Below, one piece after another: positions 1 to 9,310 of a DNA stretch of 64,000 nt. Origin of the DNA: Streptomyces kaniharaensis (GTDB taxonomy: Bacteria > Actinomycetota > Actinomycetes > Streptomycetales > Streptomycetaceae); contig NZ_WBOF01000001.1 in the NCBI RefSeq assembly GCF_009569385.1, forward strand, positions 2,242,001-2,306,000, given 5' to 3'. Made by a program: the position numbers and the translations under genes. A model generated the notes under the pieces. That model worked only from the letters and a program-made list of their open reading frames with translations. It was not told the origin of the DNA and did not search any database. Position 1 is the first letter of the stretch; each line of letters begins with the position of its first letter.

Positions 1-790
1 CTTCGTTGCTTCACACGACGTGCGACCGCGCCGCGCCTGCCAGGCGCGCCGCCTCCGCCCCGGGCGCGGGGCGCCGCCGCACGGCACTGCAGGACCACGC
101 GTGGAGCTTTACCCAGTCCACCGGCGCACGTGGCGCCGCCGCCGTTCCGGCCCCGCCGGGCGCGGCGCGCCGTGGGACCGTGCGCGGGTGCCGCGGCCGG
201 CCAGCAGGGGACAGCGACCCCGGCCGCGACTGGACGGTGAGGTGGGGCGGTCGGCCCCGGGGACGCCCGGACCGGCCGCCGCACCCCCGGTCCCCTCTCG
301 CGACCCCGTACGCCCCGGAACGCGAACCGGGCGCACACCCTTCACCGTCCCGCGCCGCTACGCGCGTCCCCGTGCGCCGCTGCCGGCAAGACCACTACAC
401 ACCGTGATCATCGACCGGGCGAACCGAGGTTCACCGCCCCAAAATGGACTGTGCCGAAGTGTGCCGAATCGGTTGCATAGCGGGCCCTTCGTCCAGCACG
501 ATGCTTCGTGGAAGCGGTTCTCCCGGCGGGCAACGGCTCACCGCGGAGGCCGGGACCGCTGCCGCCGCGACCCGAAGCGGCAAACGGTTTTCACCTCACG
601 CTCCGTGAGCGAAGGCCCGGCGCAGGCATGCGCGCCGACCCGCCGCACCGCGAGCGTGCGCGCCCCGCGCCACCGGCCACCCACGCCGGAGCCGCACCCG
701 GCGCGAGCCCAGGCCAACCGACACGACGGCGCTCCTCCCCCGGCGCCGTCATCCAGCACCGGCGCAGCCCTGACGCCGAGTGCTGAGCGA
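1..790. other. No gene supported (left edge)
   Basis: Open frames exist on both strands, but their translations are Arg/Pro/Ala-rich with no recognisable domain, as expected for random frames in GC-rich DNA. The only structure I see is a pair of GTGCCGAA direct repeats, 10 bases apart, at 451-458 and 461-468. They lie in a slightly less GC-rich stretch that could be a promoter region. Confidence 0.5.
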
Positions 791-791
791 C

Positions 792-821
792 AAAGGGCCC
801 CGTTCCCCCGCGGGGCCCTTT
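792..821 (-). terminator. Intrinsic terminator after the zinc-ribbon membrane gene
   Basis: A perfect 11-base-pair GC-rich stem (792-802 with 811-821) has an 8-base loop. It lies 11 bases beyond the stop codon of the minus-strand gene ending at 833. Confidence 0.75.
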
Positions 822-832
822 GCCCTGTCCTC

Positions 833-2572
833 CTACTGCTGCTTGCGCCAGACGCTCGGGTCGACCGGCTCCGCGCCACCCTCCGGGCCCTTGGACGGAT
901 CCACCGGCCCGGACGCCGGCGCAGGCGGGCCGGCGGGCGGGCCTGCGGGCGGGCCGGCCACGTCGCTCACCGCGGGCGCCGCCGGGTACGCCACCGGCTC
1001 GCCCGCGGGCCCGAACGCGTACGGCCCGCCCTGCGGCGGCACCGCGCCGGGCGGGACGGCGGCCGCGCCCCGGCCGCCCGCGAGGGAGGCCAGCACCGGT
1101 GGCAGCAGCACCGCGCCGAGCACCGCCCAGATCACGTTCGCCGCGAGGAGCGACACGAAGACCAGGCTCACCGCGTAGTCGTGGCCGAGCATCCGCCCGC
1201 GGAGCCCGGTGGTGGTCACCGTGGCCGCGCCGCCGGCCAGCGCCATCAGCAGCGTCAGCCCGGCCGCGTACACCACCGCGAGCCGGATCCGGTCGGCCGC
1301 GTCGAGCCGGCGCCGGTGGGCGGTCCAGGCCAGCAGGGCCACCGCGGCGAGCACCAGCAGCCCGGTCCAGCGCCAGTCGGCGCTCTGGTCGCGCAGGTCG
1401 AAGAAGGAGAACTCGTGGGATCCGGTGCCGTCGGGGCCCCAGTCCGGGTCGTCGGAGCCCCAGTCCGAGGAACCTGACCGGCCGTCGGCCGTGGCCTCGG
1501 CCCGGAACGTCGCCCCCGAGCCCACGCCGATCAGCATCAGCCCGAGGTTGGGCAGGAAGGCCAGCGAGACGCCGGTCTGCCAGCCCTCGCCGTTCGCGGC
1601 GACCAGGATGAACCCCACCACCGCGGCGACCCCGACCACCAGCGTCAGCACCTGTCCGGCCGCCAGCGAGGCCACCGCCCAGCCGCGGATCGACCGGCTG
1701 CGCCAGGCCGCCCAGCGCAGCGCGTCAGTGCCGTACACGGCGAAGGCGACCAGCCCGGCGAGCAGCGCGCTCCAGCCGACCGCCTGGGCCCAGCCGGCGT
1801 CGGCGGTGTACGTCACCACGTCCCGCTCGTACCGGTCGCCGGTGTACGGGTTCCAGGTCGTGCCCGCGAGCAGGCCGACCACCAGCGACACGGCGGCCGC
1901 GACCACGGCGGTGCGCAGCGCCTCGCCGGCCGCCTGGGCGCCGGTCAGCTGCTGGGCCGTCCGCGCCTGCCGGCGGCGGGAGGAGACCCGCAGGCCCAGC
2001 CAGAGCGCCAGCAGCCAGAACACGGTGACGGTCAGCGGGATCAGCCGCGCCGTCGCATCGATGCCGGTGCCGGAGTGCCGCACGTGAGTCGAAACGGCCA
2101 GCCGGAACGGGGCACCGAGCGCACCGAGCGCCATCGCGAGGGCGGCGCCGAAGCGATCGCCGAACTCGGGGACGTTGAGCGGCGAGCCGTCGCCGTAGTC
2201 GCTCGGGATCGCCGCGATCAGCGCGGCGACCAGCAGCACGGCGGTCGGCGCGAGCAGCACGGTGAGCGCGGGGCGCCATTCGGCCCCGGTCAGCCAGCGC
2301 ATCGCGGGCGACTGCCCGGTGGCCGGGTCGTACGGCCGGCCGGCGCCCCAGTTGCTCGCGGGGTACGGCGCGGGGTGGCCGGGCGCGGGCGCGTACCCGG
2401 GCCCCGTGGGCGGCCCGTACGACGGCGGTACGGGCGGTGCGGTCGGCGGAACATTGGGCGGGGCGGTGGGCGGAGCGGCCGGTGGTGGCGGCGGCGCCAG
2501 CGGCCGTCCACACGAGGCGCAGGCGAGCGCCCCTTCCACCGAAGCCGCGCCGCACGATGCGCAGATGGCCAT
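833..2572 (-). CDS. Zinc-ribbon, multi-pass membrane protein
   Basis: A 579-residue protein of unknown function. The N-terminus has two CxxC pairs (Cys4/7 and Cys18/21), a short zinc-ribbon. A Pro/Tyr/Gly-rich cytoplasmic linker follows to about residue 95, then roughly ten hydrophobic segments. The C-terminus is again Pro/Gly/Ala-rich. The start is placed at ATG 2572, where the zinc-ribbon begins, although the frame stays open to 2653. The gene has its own terminator at 792-821 and lies downstream of the GMC oxidoreductase. The zinc-ribbon plus membrane layout is common in actinomycete proteins of unknown role, so no reaction is assigned. Confidence 0.8.
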   Translation of the reverse strand: MAICASCGAASVEGALACASCGRPLAPPPPPAAPPTAPPNVPPTAPPVPPSYGPPTGPGYAPAPGHPAPYPASNWGAGRPYDPATGQSPAMRWLTGAEWRPALTVLLAPTAVLLVAALIAAIPSDYGDGSPLNVPEFGDRFGAALAMALGALGAPFRLAVSTHVRHSGTGIDATARLIPLTVTVFWLLALWLGLRVSSRRRQARTAQQLTGAQAAGEALRTAVVAAAVSLVVGLLAGTTWNPYTGDRYERDVVTYTADAGWAQAVGWSALLAGLVAFAVYGTDALRWAAWRSRSIRGWAVASLAAGQVLTLVVGVAAVVGFILVAANGEGWQTGVSLAFLPNLGLMLIGVGSGATFRAEATADGRSGSSDWGSDDPDWGPDGTGSHEFSFFDLRDQSADWRWTGLLVLAAVALLAWTAHRRRLDAADRIRLAVVYAAGLTLLMALAGGAATVTTTGLRGRMLGHDYAVSLVFVSLLAANVIWAVLGAVLLPPVLASLAGGRGAAAVPPGAVPPQGGPYAFGPAGEPVAYPAAPAVSDVAGPPAGPPAGPPAPASGPVDPSKGPEGGAEPVDPSVWRKQQ

Positions 2573-2693
2573 GAACCGCGTTCTCCCCGTTCGACGATTT
2601 CCCTGGTCCCCCCAGGGAGCCCGTTTATCCCATCGGATCCGAACGGCTGTCAAACGGCTTCACCGAACGGCACGTTGACCTCGCGACCGCGGT

Positions 2694-4484
2694 TCAGCCC
2701 TGCTTCTTCGGCACCTCCGGGACGGGCAGCAGCGGCAGCCGCAGCGCCCCGAACGCGTCCTCCGGCACGGCCGGCCGCACCGGCGCCACCGCCGCGACGC
2801 GGCGGTAGGCCTCACCCGGCTCCGGCCGCGGGTCGGCCTCGCCCTTGTTGGGCCACATCGACATGGCGCGCTCGGCCTGCGCGGTGATGGTCAGCGAGGG
2901 GTTGACCCCGAGGTTGGCGGAGACGGCCGCGCCGTCCACGACGCTGATCCCCGGGTGCCCGTACAGCCGGTGGTACGGGTCGACGACGCCGGTCTCGGGG
3001 GCGTCGCCGATCGGGCAGCCGCCCAGGAAGTGGGCGGTCATCGGGATGTCGAAGATCTCGCCGACCGTGCTGCCGGCGAAGCCGTTGATCTCCGCGGCCA
3101 GCGCCTGGGCGCCCTCTTCGGCGGCCGGGATCCAGGTCGGGTTGGGCGCGCCGTGGCCCTGGGTGGAGGTCAGCCGGCTCTTGCCGAGCAGGTCCTTCTT
3201 CAGCGAGACGGTGATCGAGTTGTCCAGCGACTGCATCACCAGGCCGATGATCGTCCGCTCCGACCAGCGGTGCTGGTTCATCGAGCGCGCGAAGGTCAGC
3301 GGGTGGCGCACCGAGTGGCCCAGGTAGCGCAGCCAGCGCGGGGTCCGTCCGCCGCCCTTGACCTGGGCGATCGACAGCGCGCCCATCGCGTTCGAGCCCT
3401 TGCCGTAGCGGACCGGCTCGATGTGGGTGTTCGCGTCCGGGTGGATCGAGGACGTTATCGCGACGCCCTTGGTGAAGTCCGCCCGGGTGCCGTACAGCCG
3501 GTCGGTGGTCTGCGCGCCCACCAGTGCCTCGGAGTTGGTCCGGGTCAGCTCGCCGAGCCGGGCCGAGAGGCGCGGCAGGTGGCCGTCCGCGCGCATCCGG
3601 TGCAGCAGCGACTGGGTGCCGTAGGTGCCGGCCGCGACCACCACCCGGGCGGCGGTGATGGTCCGCGCGCCCGCCTTCACCCGGTCCGTCCGCGAGCGGG
3701 AGTCGGTGCGGCGCACGTCCACCGCGTAGCCCTCGCCGAGCTCCCGGATGCGGGCCACCGTGGTGAGCGGGTGGATCTCCGCGCCGCCCTTCTCGGCCAG
3801 GTACAGGTAGTTCTCGGTGAGCATGTTCTTGGCGCCGTGCCGGCAGCCGGTCATGCACTCGCCGCACTCCACGCAGGCCTTGCGGGCCGGGCCCGCACCC
3901 CCGAAGTACGGGTCGGCGACCTCGTCCCCGGGGGCCGCCTTGGCCCTGCCCCCGGCGTCCTCGCCGTCCCCGAAGAAGACCCCGACCGGCGCCATGTGGA
4001 AGGTGTCCGCGACGCCCATCCGCTCGGCCGCGGCCTTGAGGTGGACGTCGGAGGGGGTGACGGTCGGGTTCAGCCGGACCCCGAGCATCCGCTGCGCCTG
4101 GTCGTAGAACGGCGCCAGCTCCTGCTGCCAGTCGGTGATGTGGCGCCACTGGCGGTCCTCGAAGAACGCCTTCGGCGGCACGTACAGGGTGTTGGCGTAG
4201 TTCAGCGAGCCGCCGCCGACCCCGGCGCCGGCCAGGATCAGCACGTTGGCCAGCAGGTGGATCCGCTGGATGCCGTACAGCCCGAGCCCCGGCGCCCACA
4301 GATAGTTCGGCAGGTCCCAGGAGTTCCTGGGCAGTTCGTCGCGGTCGAAGCGCCGTCCGGCCTCCAGCACGGCGACCCGGTAGCCCTTCTCGGTCAGCCG
4401 CAGCGCGGCCACCGACCCGCCGAAGCCGGAGCCGACGACGACCACGTCGTAGTCGAAGCCGTCCTGTTCCGGGGACCCCACCAT
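2694..4484 (-). CDS. GMC-family FAD oxidoreductase (cholesterol-oxidase-like)
   Basis: A 596-residue flavoprotein. The FAD dinucleotide-binding motif GSGFGG lies at residues 18-23 and the GMC C-terminal segment (VNPSLTITAQAERAM) is near the end. A central Cys cluster (CVECGECMTGC) is typical of the cholesterol-oxidase-like branch annotated in Streptomyces. It should oxidise an alcohol, possibly a sterol or other lipid, but the substrate cannot be read from the sequence. The ATG is preceded by a good ribosome site (GAAGGAG). It lies 67 bases downstream of an aldehyde dehydrogenase on the same strand, so alcohol and aldehyde oxidation may be coupled in one operon. Confidence 0.85.
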   Translation of the reverse strand: MVGSPEQDGFDYDVVVVGSGFGGSVAALRLTEKGYRVAVLEAGRRFDRDELPRNSWDLPNYLWAPGLGLYGIQRIHLLANVLILAGAGVGGGSLNYANTLYVPPKAFFEDRQWRHITDWQQELAPFYDQAQRMLGVRLNPTVTPSDVHLKAAAERMGVADTFHMAPVGVFFGDGEDAGGRAKAAPGDEVADPYFGGAGPARKACVECGECMTGCRHGAKNMLTENYLYLAEKGGAEIHPLTTVARIRELGEGYAVDVRRTDSRSRTDRVKAGARTITAARVVVAAGTYGTQSLLHRMRADGHLPRLSARLGELTRTNSEALVGAQTTDRLYGTRADFTKGVAITSSIHPDANTHIEPVRYGKGSNAMGALSIAQVKGGGRTPRWLRYLGHSVRHPLTFARSMNQHRWSERTIIGLVMQSLDNSITVSLKKDLLGKSRLTSTQGHGAPNPTWIPAAEEGAQALAAEINGFAGSTVGEIFDIPMTAHFLGGCPIGDAPETGVVDPYHRLYGHPGISVVDGAAVSANLGVNPSLTITAQAERAMSMWPNKGEADPRPEPGEAYRRVAAVAPVRPAVPEDAFGALRLPLLPVPEVPKKQG

Positions 4485-4551
4485 CTGCCACTGCTCCTTC
4501 GTACGACGAACCTGACCCTGGTACCGGCGAGCCCCGCCCCCGGCGTGGCCG

Positions 4552-6189
4552 TTACTTGATCCTCAGCGCCTTCAGCACCCGCAGGCCGCCGGTCATCACC
4601 GAGGCGAACTGGCGGTCGTCCAGGCCGAACGAGGGCGCGATCGGGATCAGCCGCTGGGTCGCGATGGTCTGCGCCTCGGTGAACCGCAGGATGCCCTCGG
4701 CGCCGTGCCGCCGGCCGAGCCCGGAGTCGCCCATCCCGCCCATCGGCGAGGCGACCGAGCCGTACGCGGCGCCGTAGGCCTCGTTGACGTTGACCGTGCC
4801 GGTGCGCAGCCGGGCCGCGACCGCCCGGCCGCGCCGCGGGTCCCTGGTCCAGACGCTGGAGTTGAGGCCGTACGGGGTGGCGTTGGCGGCGGCCACCGCC
4901 TGGTCCTCGGTGTCGAAGCGGTAGACCGAGACGACCGGGCCGAAGGTCTCCTCGGCGCAGACCGCCATCTCCGGGGTGACGCCGTCGAGGATGGTCGGCT
5001 CGTAGAAGAACGGGCCGAGGTCCGGCCGGGCCCGGCCGCCGGCCAGCACGGTGGCGCCAGCCTTGACCGCCTCGTCGACGTGCCGGGTGGTGGCGTCCAG
5101 CTGGCGGGCCGAGACCAGCGAGCCCATGTCCGCGCCGTACGCGAGGCCGCCGCCCAGGCGCAGGTTGCGGGTGCGCTCGGCGAACTTCTCCAGGAAGGCG
5201 TCGGCGACCGAGCGGTGCACCATCAGGCGCTCGACGGAGATGCAGAGCTGCCCGGCCGAGGAGAAGCAGGCCCGGACGGCGCCCGCGGCGGCCCGGTCGA
5301 GGTCGGCGTCGGCGAGGACCAGCATGGCGTTCTTGCCGCCGAGTTCGAGCGAGGCGCCGACCAGCCGGGCGGCGGCGCGCTGGGCGACGTCGCGGCCGGT
5401 GCGGGTGGAGCCAGTGAACGAGACGTAGTCGGCGTGCTCGACCACGGCCGGGCCGATCACCGGCCCGTCGCCGACCACGATCTGCCACAGGTCGGCCGGC
5501 AGCCCGGCCTCGACCAGCAGTTCGCGGGCCCACAGCGCGGTCAGCGCGGTCTGCGTGTCGGGCTTGTTGACCACCGCGTTCCCGGCCACGAAGGCGGGCA
5601 GCGCGTCGCCGACGGACAGCTCCAGCGGGTAGTTCCACGGCGAGATGTGGCCGATCACGCCTTTCGGCCGGCGGGCCTCGATCGCGTGGGTGAGCACCGG
5701 CAGCGCACCGCCGTGCCGCTTGTCGCGCAGGTAGCCGTGGGCGGCCCGCCCGTAGTGCCGGGCGGCCATGGCGACGGCCATCACCTCTTCGAAGGCATGC
5801 AGCCGGGCCTTGCCGGTCTCGGCCTGGACGAGGTCCAGGACCTCGTCCTGCCGCTTGATCAGCAGGTCGTGGAAGCGCAGCAGGACGGCGGCGCGGCGGC
5901 GGACCGGCAGGGCGGCCCAGGCCGGCTGGGCGCGGCGGGCGAGCAGGAAGGCGGCCTCGACGTCGGCCGGGGTGGACTGCGCCAGGCTCGCCAGCCGTTC
6001 GCCGGTCAGCGGGGCGACCGTCTCCACGACGCCGGGCTCGCCGGTGACGGTGATGCCGGCGGCCAGCCGGGCGACCAGGGCCGGCGGGACGGCCGAGGCG
6101 ACGGTCCGGCCGCCGCCGGGGGCGGCCGGGTTGCCGGCCGGGTTGCCGAGGTGTCCGGTGGCCACTGCGTCTGCTGTGAGGTCCGACAT
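4552..6189 (-). CDS. Succinate-semialdehyde dehydrogenase-type aldehyde dehydrogenase
   Basis: A 545-residue NAD(P)-dependent aldehyde dehydrogenase. The conserved general-base Glu is in LELGGK (E282) and the nucleophilic Cys in GQLCIS (C316). The N-terminal cofactor-binding half contains SPWNYP and a FTGSTRTG segment. Overall it resembles the GabD2 type, which oxidises succinic semialdehyde to succinate. It is the promoter-proximal gene of a probable pair with the GMC oxidoreductase. It could act on another aldehyde, since substrate choice in this family is hard to infer. Confidence 0.85.
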   Translation of the reverse strand: MSDLTADAVATGHLGNPAGNPAAPGGGRTVASAVPPALVARLAAGITVTGEPGVVETVAPLTGERLASLAQSTPADVEAAFLLARRAQPAWAALPVRRRAAVLLRFHDLLIKRQDEVLDLVQAETGKARLHAFEEVMAVAMAARHYGRAAHGYLRDKRHGGALPVLTHAIEARRPKGVIGHISPWNYPLELSVGDALPAFVAGNAVVNKPDTQTALTALWARELLVEAGLPADLWQIVVGDGPVIGPAVVEHADYVSFTGSTRTGRDVAQRAAARLVGASLELGGKNAMLVLADADLDRAAAGAVRACFSSAGQLCISVERLMVHRSVADAFLEKFAERTRNLRLGGGLAYGADMGSLVSARQLDATTRHVDEAVKAGATVLAGGRARPDLGPFFYEPTILDGVTPEMAVCAEETFGPVVSVYRFDTEDQAVAAANATPYGLNSSVWTRDPRRGRAVAARLRTGTVNVNEAYGAAYGSVASPMGGMGDSGLGRRHGAEGILRFTEAQTIATQRLIPIAPSFGLDDRQFASVMTGGLRVLKALRIK

Positions 6190-6255
6190 ACGGCGCAGCC
6201 TAGGCGCTCCACGGCCGGTTCGGTACCCGTCGGTAACACTAATCTGACGGAGCCG

Positions 6256-8007
6256 TCAGCGGGTCGGCGTGAAGTGGTTGAGCACCGTGGTGAAGCGCTG
6301 CTCGGCCTCGTTCCACTCGTTGTTCCGCTCCGGGCTGGACGAGTAGATCGCGTAGCCGGTGCCGTCGTCGTCGATGAACTCGGCCTCGATCGCCCGCCGC
6401 CGGCCGCCTTCCTTGGCCGCATAGCTGAACTCCCAGACGGCCCCCTCGTGGCCGTTCACCGAGACGCCGGCCATGCGGTGCTGGCGGTAGTCCTTCAGCG
6501 ACTTGGAGATGTTGGTCTCCATCTGGCGCATGTGCTCCAGCGGCTTGACCGACTGGCCGACGGTGACCGAGAACTGCAGGTAGTGCACCTTGCCGTCGGC
6601 GGTGTAGTAGATCTGGTTGTCGGGCGTGGTGCTGCGCTGCCAGACCGGGGTCGCGCTCGGCAGCGGGAACCGGAAGCCGGCCGGGTCGTCCACCCAGTGG
6701 TAGCCGGCGGGCGCCGGCTCGACGCTGGCCGACGAACTCGGCTCCGGGTCGGCCGAGGCGGTCGAGGTGGTCGGGGCGGGCGTCACCGGGTCGTCCGCCC
6801 GGGTCGCGACGACGTGCCGGGTGGCGAAGAAGGTGGCCGCGGCCGCGACCAGGCCGACCCCCAGCGCGATCGCGGCGATCTTCAGCATGTTGCGGCGTCG
6901 GGCCGGTCCGCGCGCGGGCTCGACGGGGTGCGCGACCGGCGCGATCGGCGTCGTGGACACCGCTGTCGTGACGTGCCCGCCCCCGGCGGAGCCGCCCGGG
7001 GCGGGCGCAACGGCCGTACGCACCTCGGTGGCCGCCTCGGCGGCACGCGGCGCGGTCGAAGCGCCGAAGGCCGTGGAGCCGGTCTCACCGGCCCCGCTGC
7101 GGTCCACCACCGGCACCGACAGGGTCGGCGTCCGGACCGGCGTGACCGGCTTCAGGCCGATGGTGTGCCCGGCCCGCACCTCGGCCAGCATCCGGGCCGC
7201 CTCGTCCGCGGTCGGCCGGTCGGCCGGGTCCTTGGCCATCAGCGCGGCCAGCACCGGCCCCAGCGGGCCGGCCCGGGCCGGCTCCGGCAGCGGCTCGTCG
7301 ACGACGGCGGCCAGCGTGGTGATCGGCGAGTCCCGGCGGAACGGCGACTGGCCCTCGACGGCCGCGTACAGCGTCGCGCCGAGGCCCCACAGGTCGGAGG
7401 CCGGACCGGGCCGCTCCCCCTGGGCGCGCTCGGGCGCCAGGTAGTCCGGCGAGCCGACCAGGTCGCCGGGCCGGGTCAGCGTGGACGAGCCCTCGAACGT
7501 CGCGATACCGAAGTCCAGCAGCACGACCCGGCCGGTGCCGCGCTCCAGCAGCACGTTGGCCGGCTTCACGTCCCGGTGCAGCACGCCCAGCTGGTGTCCG
7601 CGGTGCAGCGCGGCCAGCACCTGGCTGCCGACGTCAGCGGCGATGCGCGGCTGCAGGGTGCCGTCCTGCTTGATGACGTCGGCCAGCGAGCGGCCGTCCA
7701 CCAGCTCCATGACGATCCACGGCCGGCCCTCCTGCTCCAGCACGTCGTGCACGGTGATCACGCCGGGGTGCTTGATCCGGGCCGCCGCGCTGGCCTCGCG
7801 CTTCATCCGGGCGTGCAGGATCTGCAGCTCGTCCTCGGGGAGGTGGTTGACGGTCAGCTCCTTGACCGCGACCTCACGGTCCAGCATCCGGTCCCAGGCC
7901 CGCCAGACGGTGCCCATCCCGCCCCGGCCGAGCCGCTCGCCCAACTCGTACCGCCCGGCCAGCAGCCGCTCGTTATCGGCCGTCTCCGGCCGGTCCTGCG
8001 CGCCCAT
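6256..8007 (-). CDS. Membrane Ser/Thr protein kinase, active motifs intact
   Basis: A 583-residue PknB-type (Hanks) kinase. The glycine loop GRGGMG is at 27-32, the ATP-binding Lys is K49 in AVKEL, the catalytic HRD is 144-146, DFG is 165-167 and APE is 191-193, so the kinase should be active. A Pro/Ala/Thr-rich juxtamembrane region leads to one membrane helix (about 375-396), then a low-complexity linker and an external domain beginning GYHWVDDPAGF. There are no PASTA repeats. The start is set at ATG 8007, preceded by a GGGGGAGG ribosome site. It sits beside a degraded kinase and a second kinase whose external domain looks related. The ligand is unknown. Confidence 0.9.
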   Translation of the reverse strand: MGAQDRPETADNERLLAGRYELGERLGRGGMGTVWRAWDRMLDREVAVKELTVNHLPEDELQILHARMKREASAAARIKHPGVITVHDVLEQEGRPWIVMELVDGRSLADVIKQDGTLQPRIAADVGSQVLAALHRGHQLGVLHRDVKPANVLLERGTGRVVLLDFGIATFEGSSTLTRPGDLVGSPDYLAPERAQGERPGPASDLWGLGATLYAAVEGQSPFRRDSPITTLAAVVDEPLPEPARAGPLGPVLAALMAKDPADRPTADEAARMLAEVRAGHTIGLKPVTPVRTPTLSVPVVDRSGAGETGSTAFGASTAPRAAEAATEVRTAVAPAPGGSAGGGHVTTAVSTTPIAPVAHPVEPARGPARRRNMLKIAAIALGVGLVAAAATFFATRHVVATRADDPVTPAPTTSTASADPEPSSSASVEPAPAGYHWVDDPAGFRFPLPSATPVWQRSTTPDNQIYYTADGKVHYLQFSVTVGQSVKPLEHMRQMETNISKSLKDYRQHRMAGVSVNGHEGAVWEFSYAAKEGGRRRAIEAEFIDDDGTGYAIYSSSPERNNEWNEAEQRFTTVLNHFTPTR

Positions 8008-8169
8008 CGGCGACCGCCTCCCCCCTCGCTTCCGCCTGCCGTCAGTGCGACGGAGGGCCTGGTGCAGACCACTGTTCGAACAAATTCCAGGCACACATTA
8101 GGCGCACCACGGCGGCCCCGGTAATCTCGCCCGCCCGCCGGCACGGCGGACGGCGTCGGGCCCGGGCCG

Positions 8170-9255
8170 TCAGCCTGCGAACAGGACCACGGCGGTCACC
8201 CCCAGCACCAGGAGCAGGAAGACGCCTCCGACCAGCAACGGCCCGAGCAGGGCCGGAGGCACCCGGGGCGGCCGCTCCGCGCCCGGCCGCGCGGCGCGCT
8301 CGACCCGTTCGCCCCGGCCACGCCGCCGGGGCACGAGCGGCACCAGCGGCCCGTCCGGACGCACCACCAGCTCCCGCCCGGCCCGCTCCTCGTCAGCCGG
8401 CTCCGGCGCACCCACCAGCAGCGCGGCGAGCTCCCGGCGGACGGCCTCCGCGGTCGGCCGCAGCACCGGATCGGGCTGGACCAGCCGCTCCACCAGGGGA
8501 GCCAGCGGGCCGCAGACCGCCGAGGGCTCGTGCCGCGCGTCCCGGACCGCGGTCACCAGCTCCGGCACGTCTCCTTCCGGGAACGGCGAGCGCCCGGTGA
8601 GGAGCCGCTGCAGCAGCACCCCGAGCGCCCAGCAGTCGCCCGCCGGGCCGCCGTCCAGCGGCCAGCGCTCCGCCACCGGGCCGACCAGGGTGGCCCGCAC
8701 GTCGTACCGGCGGCGCCCGCCCGGGCCGCCGAGGTCCTCGGCCAGCGCCTCCTCCGCGGCCCCGGACAGCAGCCCGCCGAGCATCGCCGCGCCGTCCTCG
8801 CAGACCAGCACCGACTCGGCGGTCAGGTTGCCGTGGCTCAGCCCGGCCTCGTGCAGCGCCCGCAGCGCGCCCGCCAGGTCCGCCGCCAACTCGGCCGCCC
8901 GGTACGGCGGCACCGGCCCGGCCGCGGCCAGCTCGGCCAACGGCACGCCGGCCGGCCGCTCCTCGACCGTCCACAGCAGCTCGCCCTCGACGAACGCCCC
9001 GAACCCGCGCAGCAGTCGCGGGTGCCAGGTCGGCGCGGCCGAGCCGACCGCCGCGACCCGGCGGACCAACCGGTCGGCCTGCGCCGGGATCTCGTCCTCG
9101 AACTCATGACCGTTCGTCAGCAGCGCGGGCAGTTCCAGGGCGCGCAGCAGCACCGGCTCACCGGTCCGCTCGTCCACCGCGACCGCGCGCAACGGCCCGG
9201 GACGGTCCGTCAGCCGGTAACGCCCCGCCAGCACCTGCCCCGGGCCCGCTCGCAT
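8170..9255 (-). CDS. Membrane-anchored pseudokinase (degraded Ser/Thr kinase fold)
   Basis: A 361-residue protein recognisable as a kinase fold by its start (LAGRYRL) and by segments such as CWALGVLLQRLLTGRSPFPEG and DPVLRPTAEAVRREL. The catalytic parts are lost. The glycine loop is LTDRPGPLRAV, the AVK lysine position reads LRALEL, HRDxKxxN has become HGNLTAES, and DFG has become LGG. A single C-terminal hydrophobic helix ends the protein. It probably cannot transfer phosphate and may act as a scaffold or regulator of the neighbouring kinases, which is an inference. ATG 9255 follows an AGAGGAA ribosome site, and the gene diverges from the PH/SHOCT gene. Confidence 0.85.
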   Translation of the reverse strand: MRAGPGQVLAGRYRLTDRPGPLRAVAVDERTGEPVLLRALELPALLTNGHEFEDEIPAQADRLVRRVAAVGSAAPTWHPRLLRGFGAFVEGELLWTVEERPAGVPLAELAAAGPVPPYRAAELAADLAGALRALHEAGLSHGNLTAESVLVCEDGAAMLGGLLSGAAEEALAEDLGGPGGRRRYDVRATLVGPVAERWPLDGGPAGDCWALGVLLQRLLTGRSPFPEGDVPELVTAVRDARHEPSAVCGPLAPLVERLVQPDPVLRPTAEAVRRELAALLVGAPEPADEERAGRELVVRPDGPLVPLVPRRRGRGERVERAARPGAERPPRVPPALLGPLLVGGVFLLLVLGVTAVVLFAG

Positions 9256-9310
9256 GCCAGTTCCTCTCGCTCACCGAGCAGCCTACTGAGGCTCCTTTAC
9301 GCTCGACCCC

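Noticed and set aside
20..1477. Long plus-strand open frame at the left edge
   Set aside because: Arg/Pro/Ala-rich, no family resemblance, overlaps the well-supported minus-strand membrane gene and its terminator.
4705..8124. A 1139-codon plus-strand open frame
   Set aside because: It lies opposite the aldehyde dehydrogenase and kinase genes, has shadow-type Gly/Arg/Val/Ala composition, and contains no domain.
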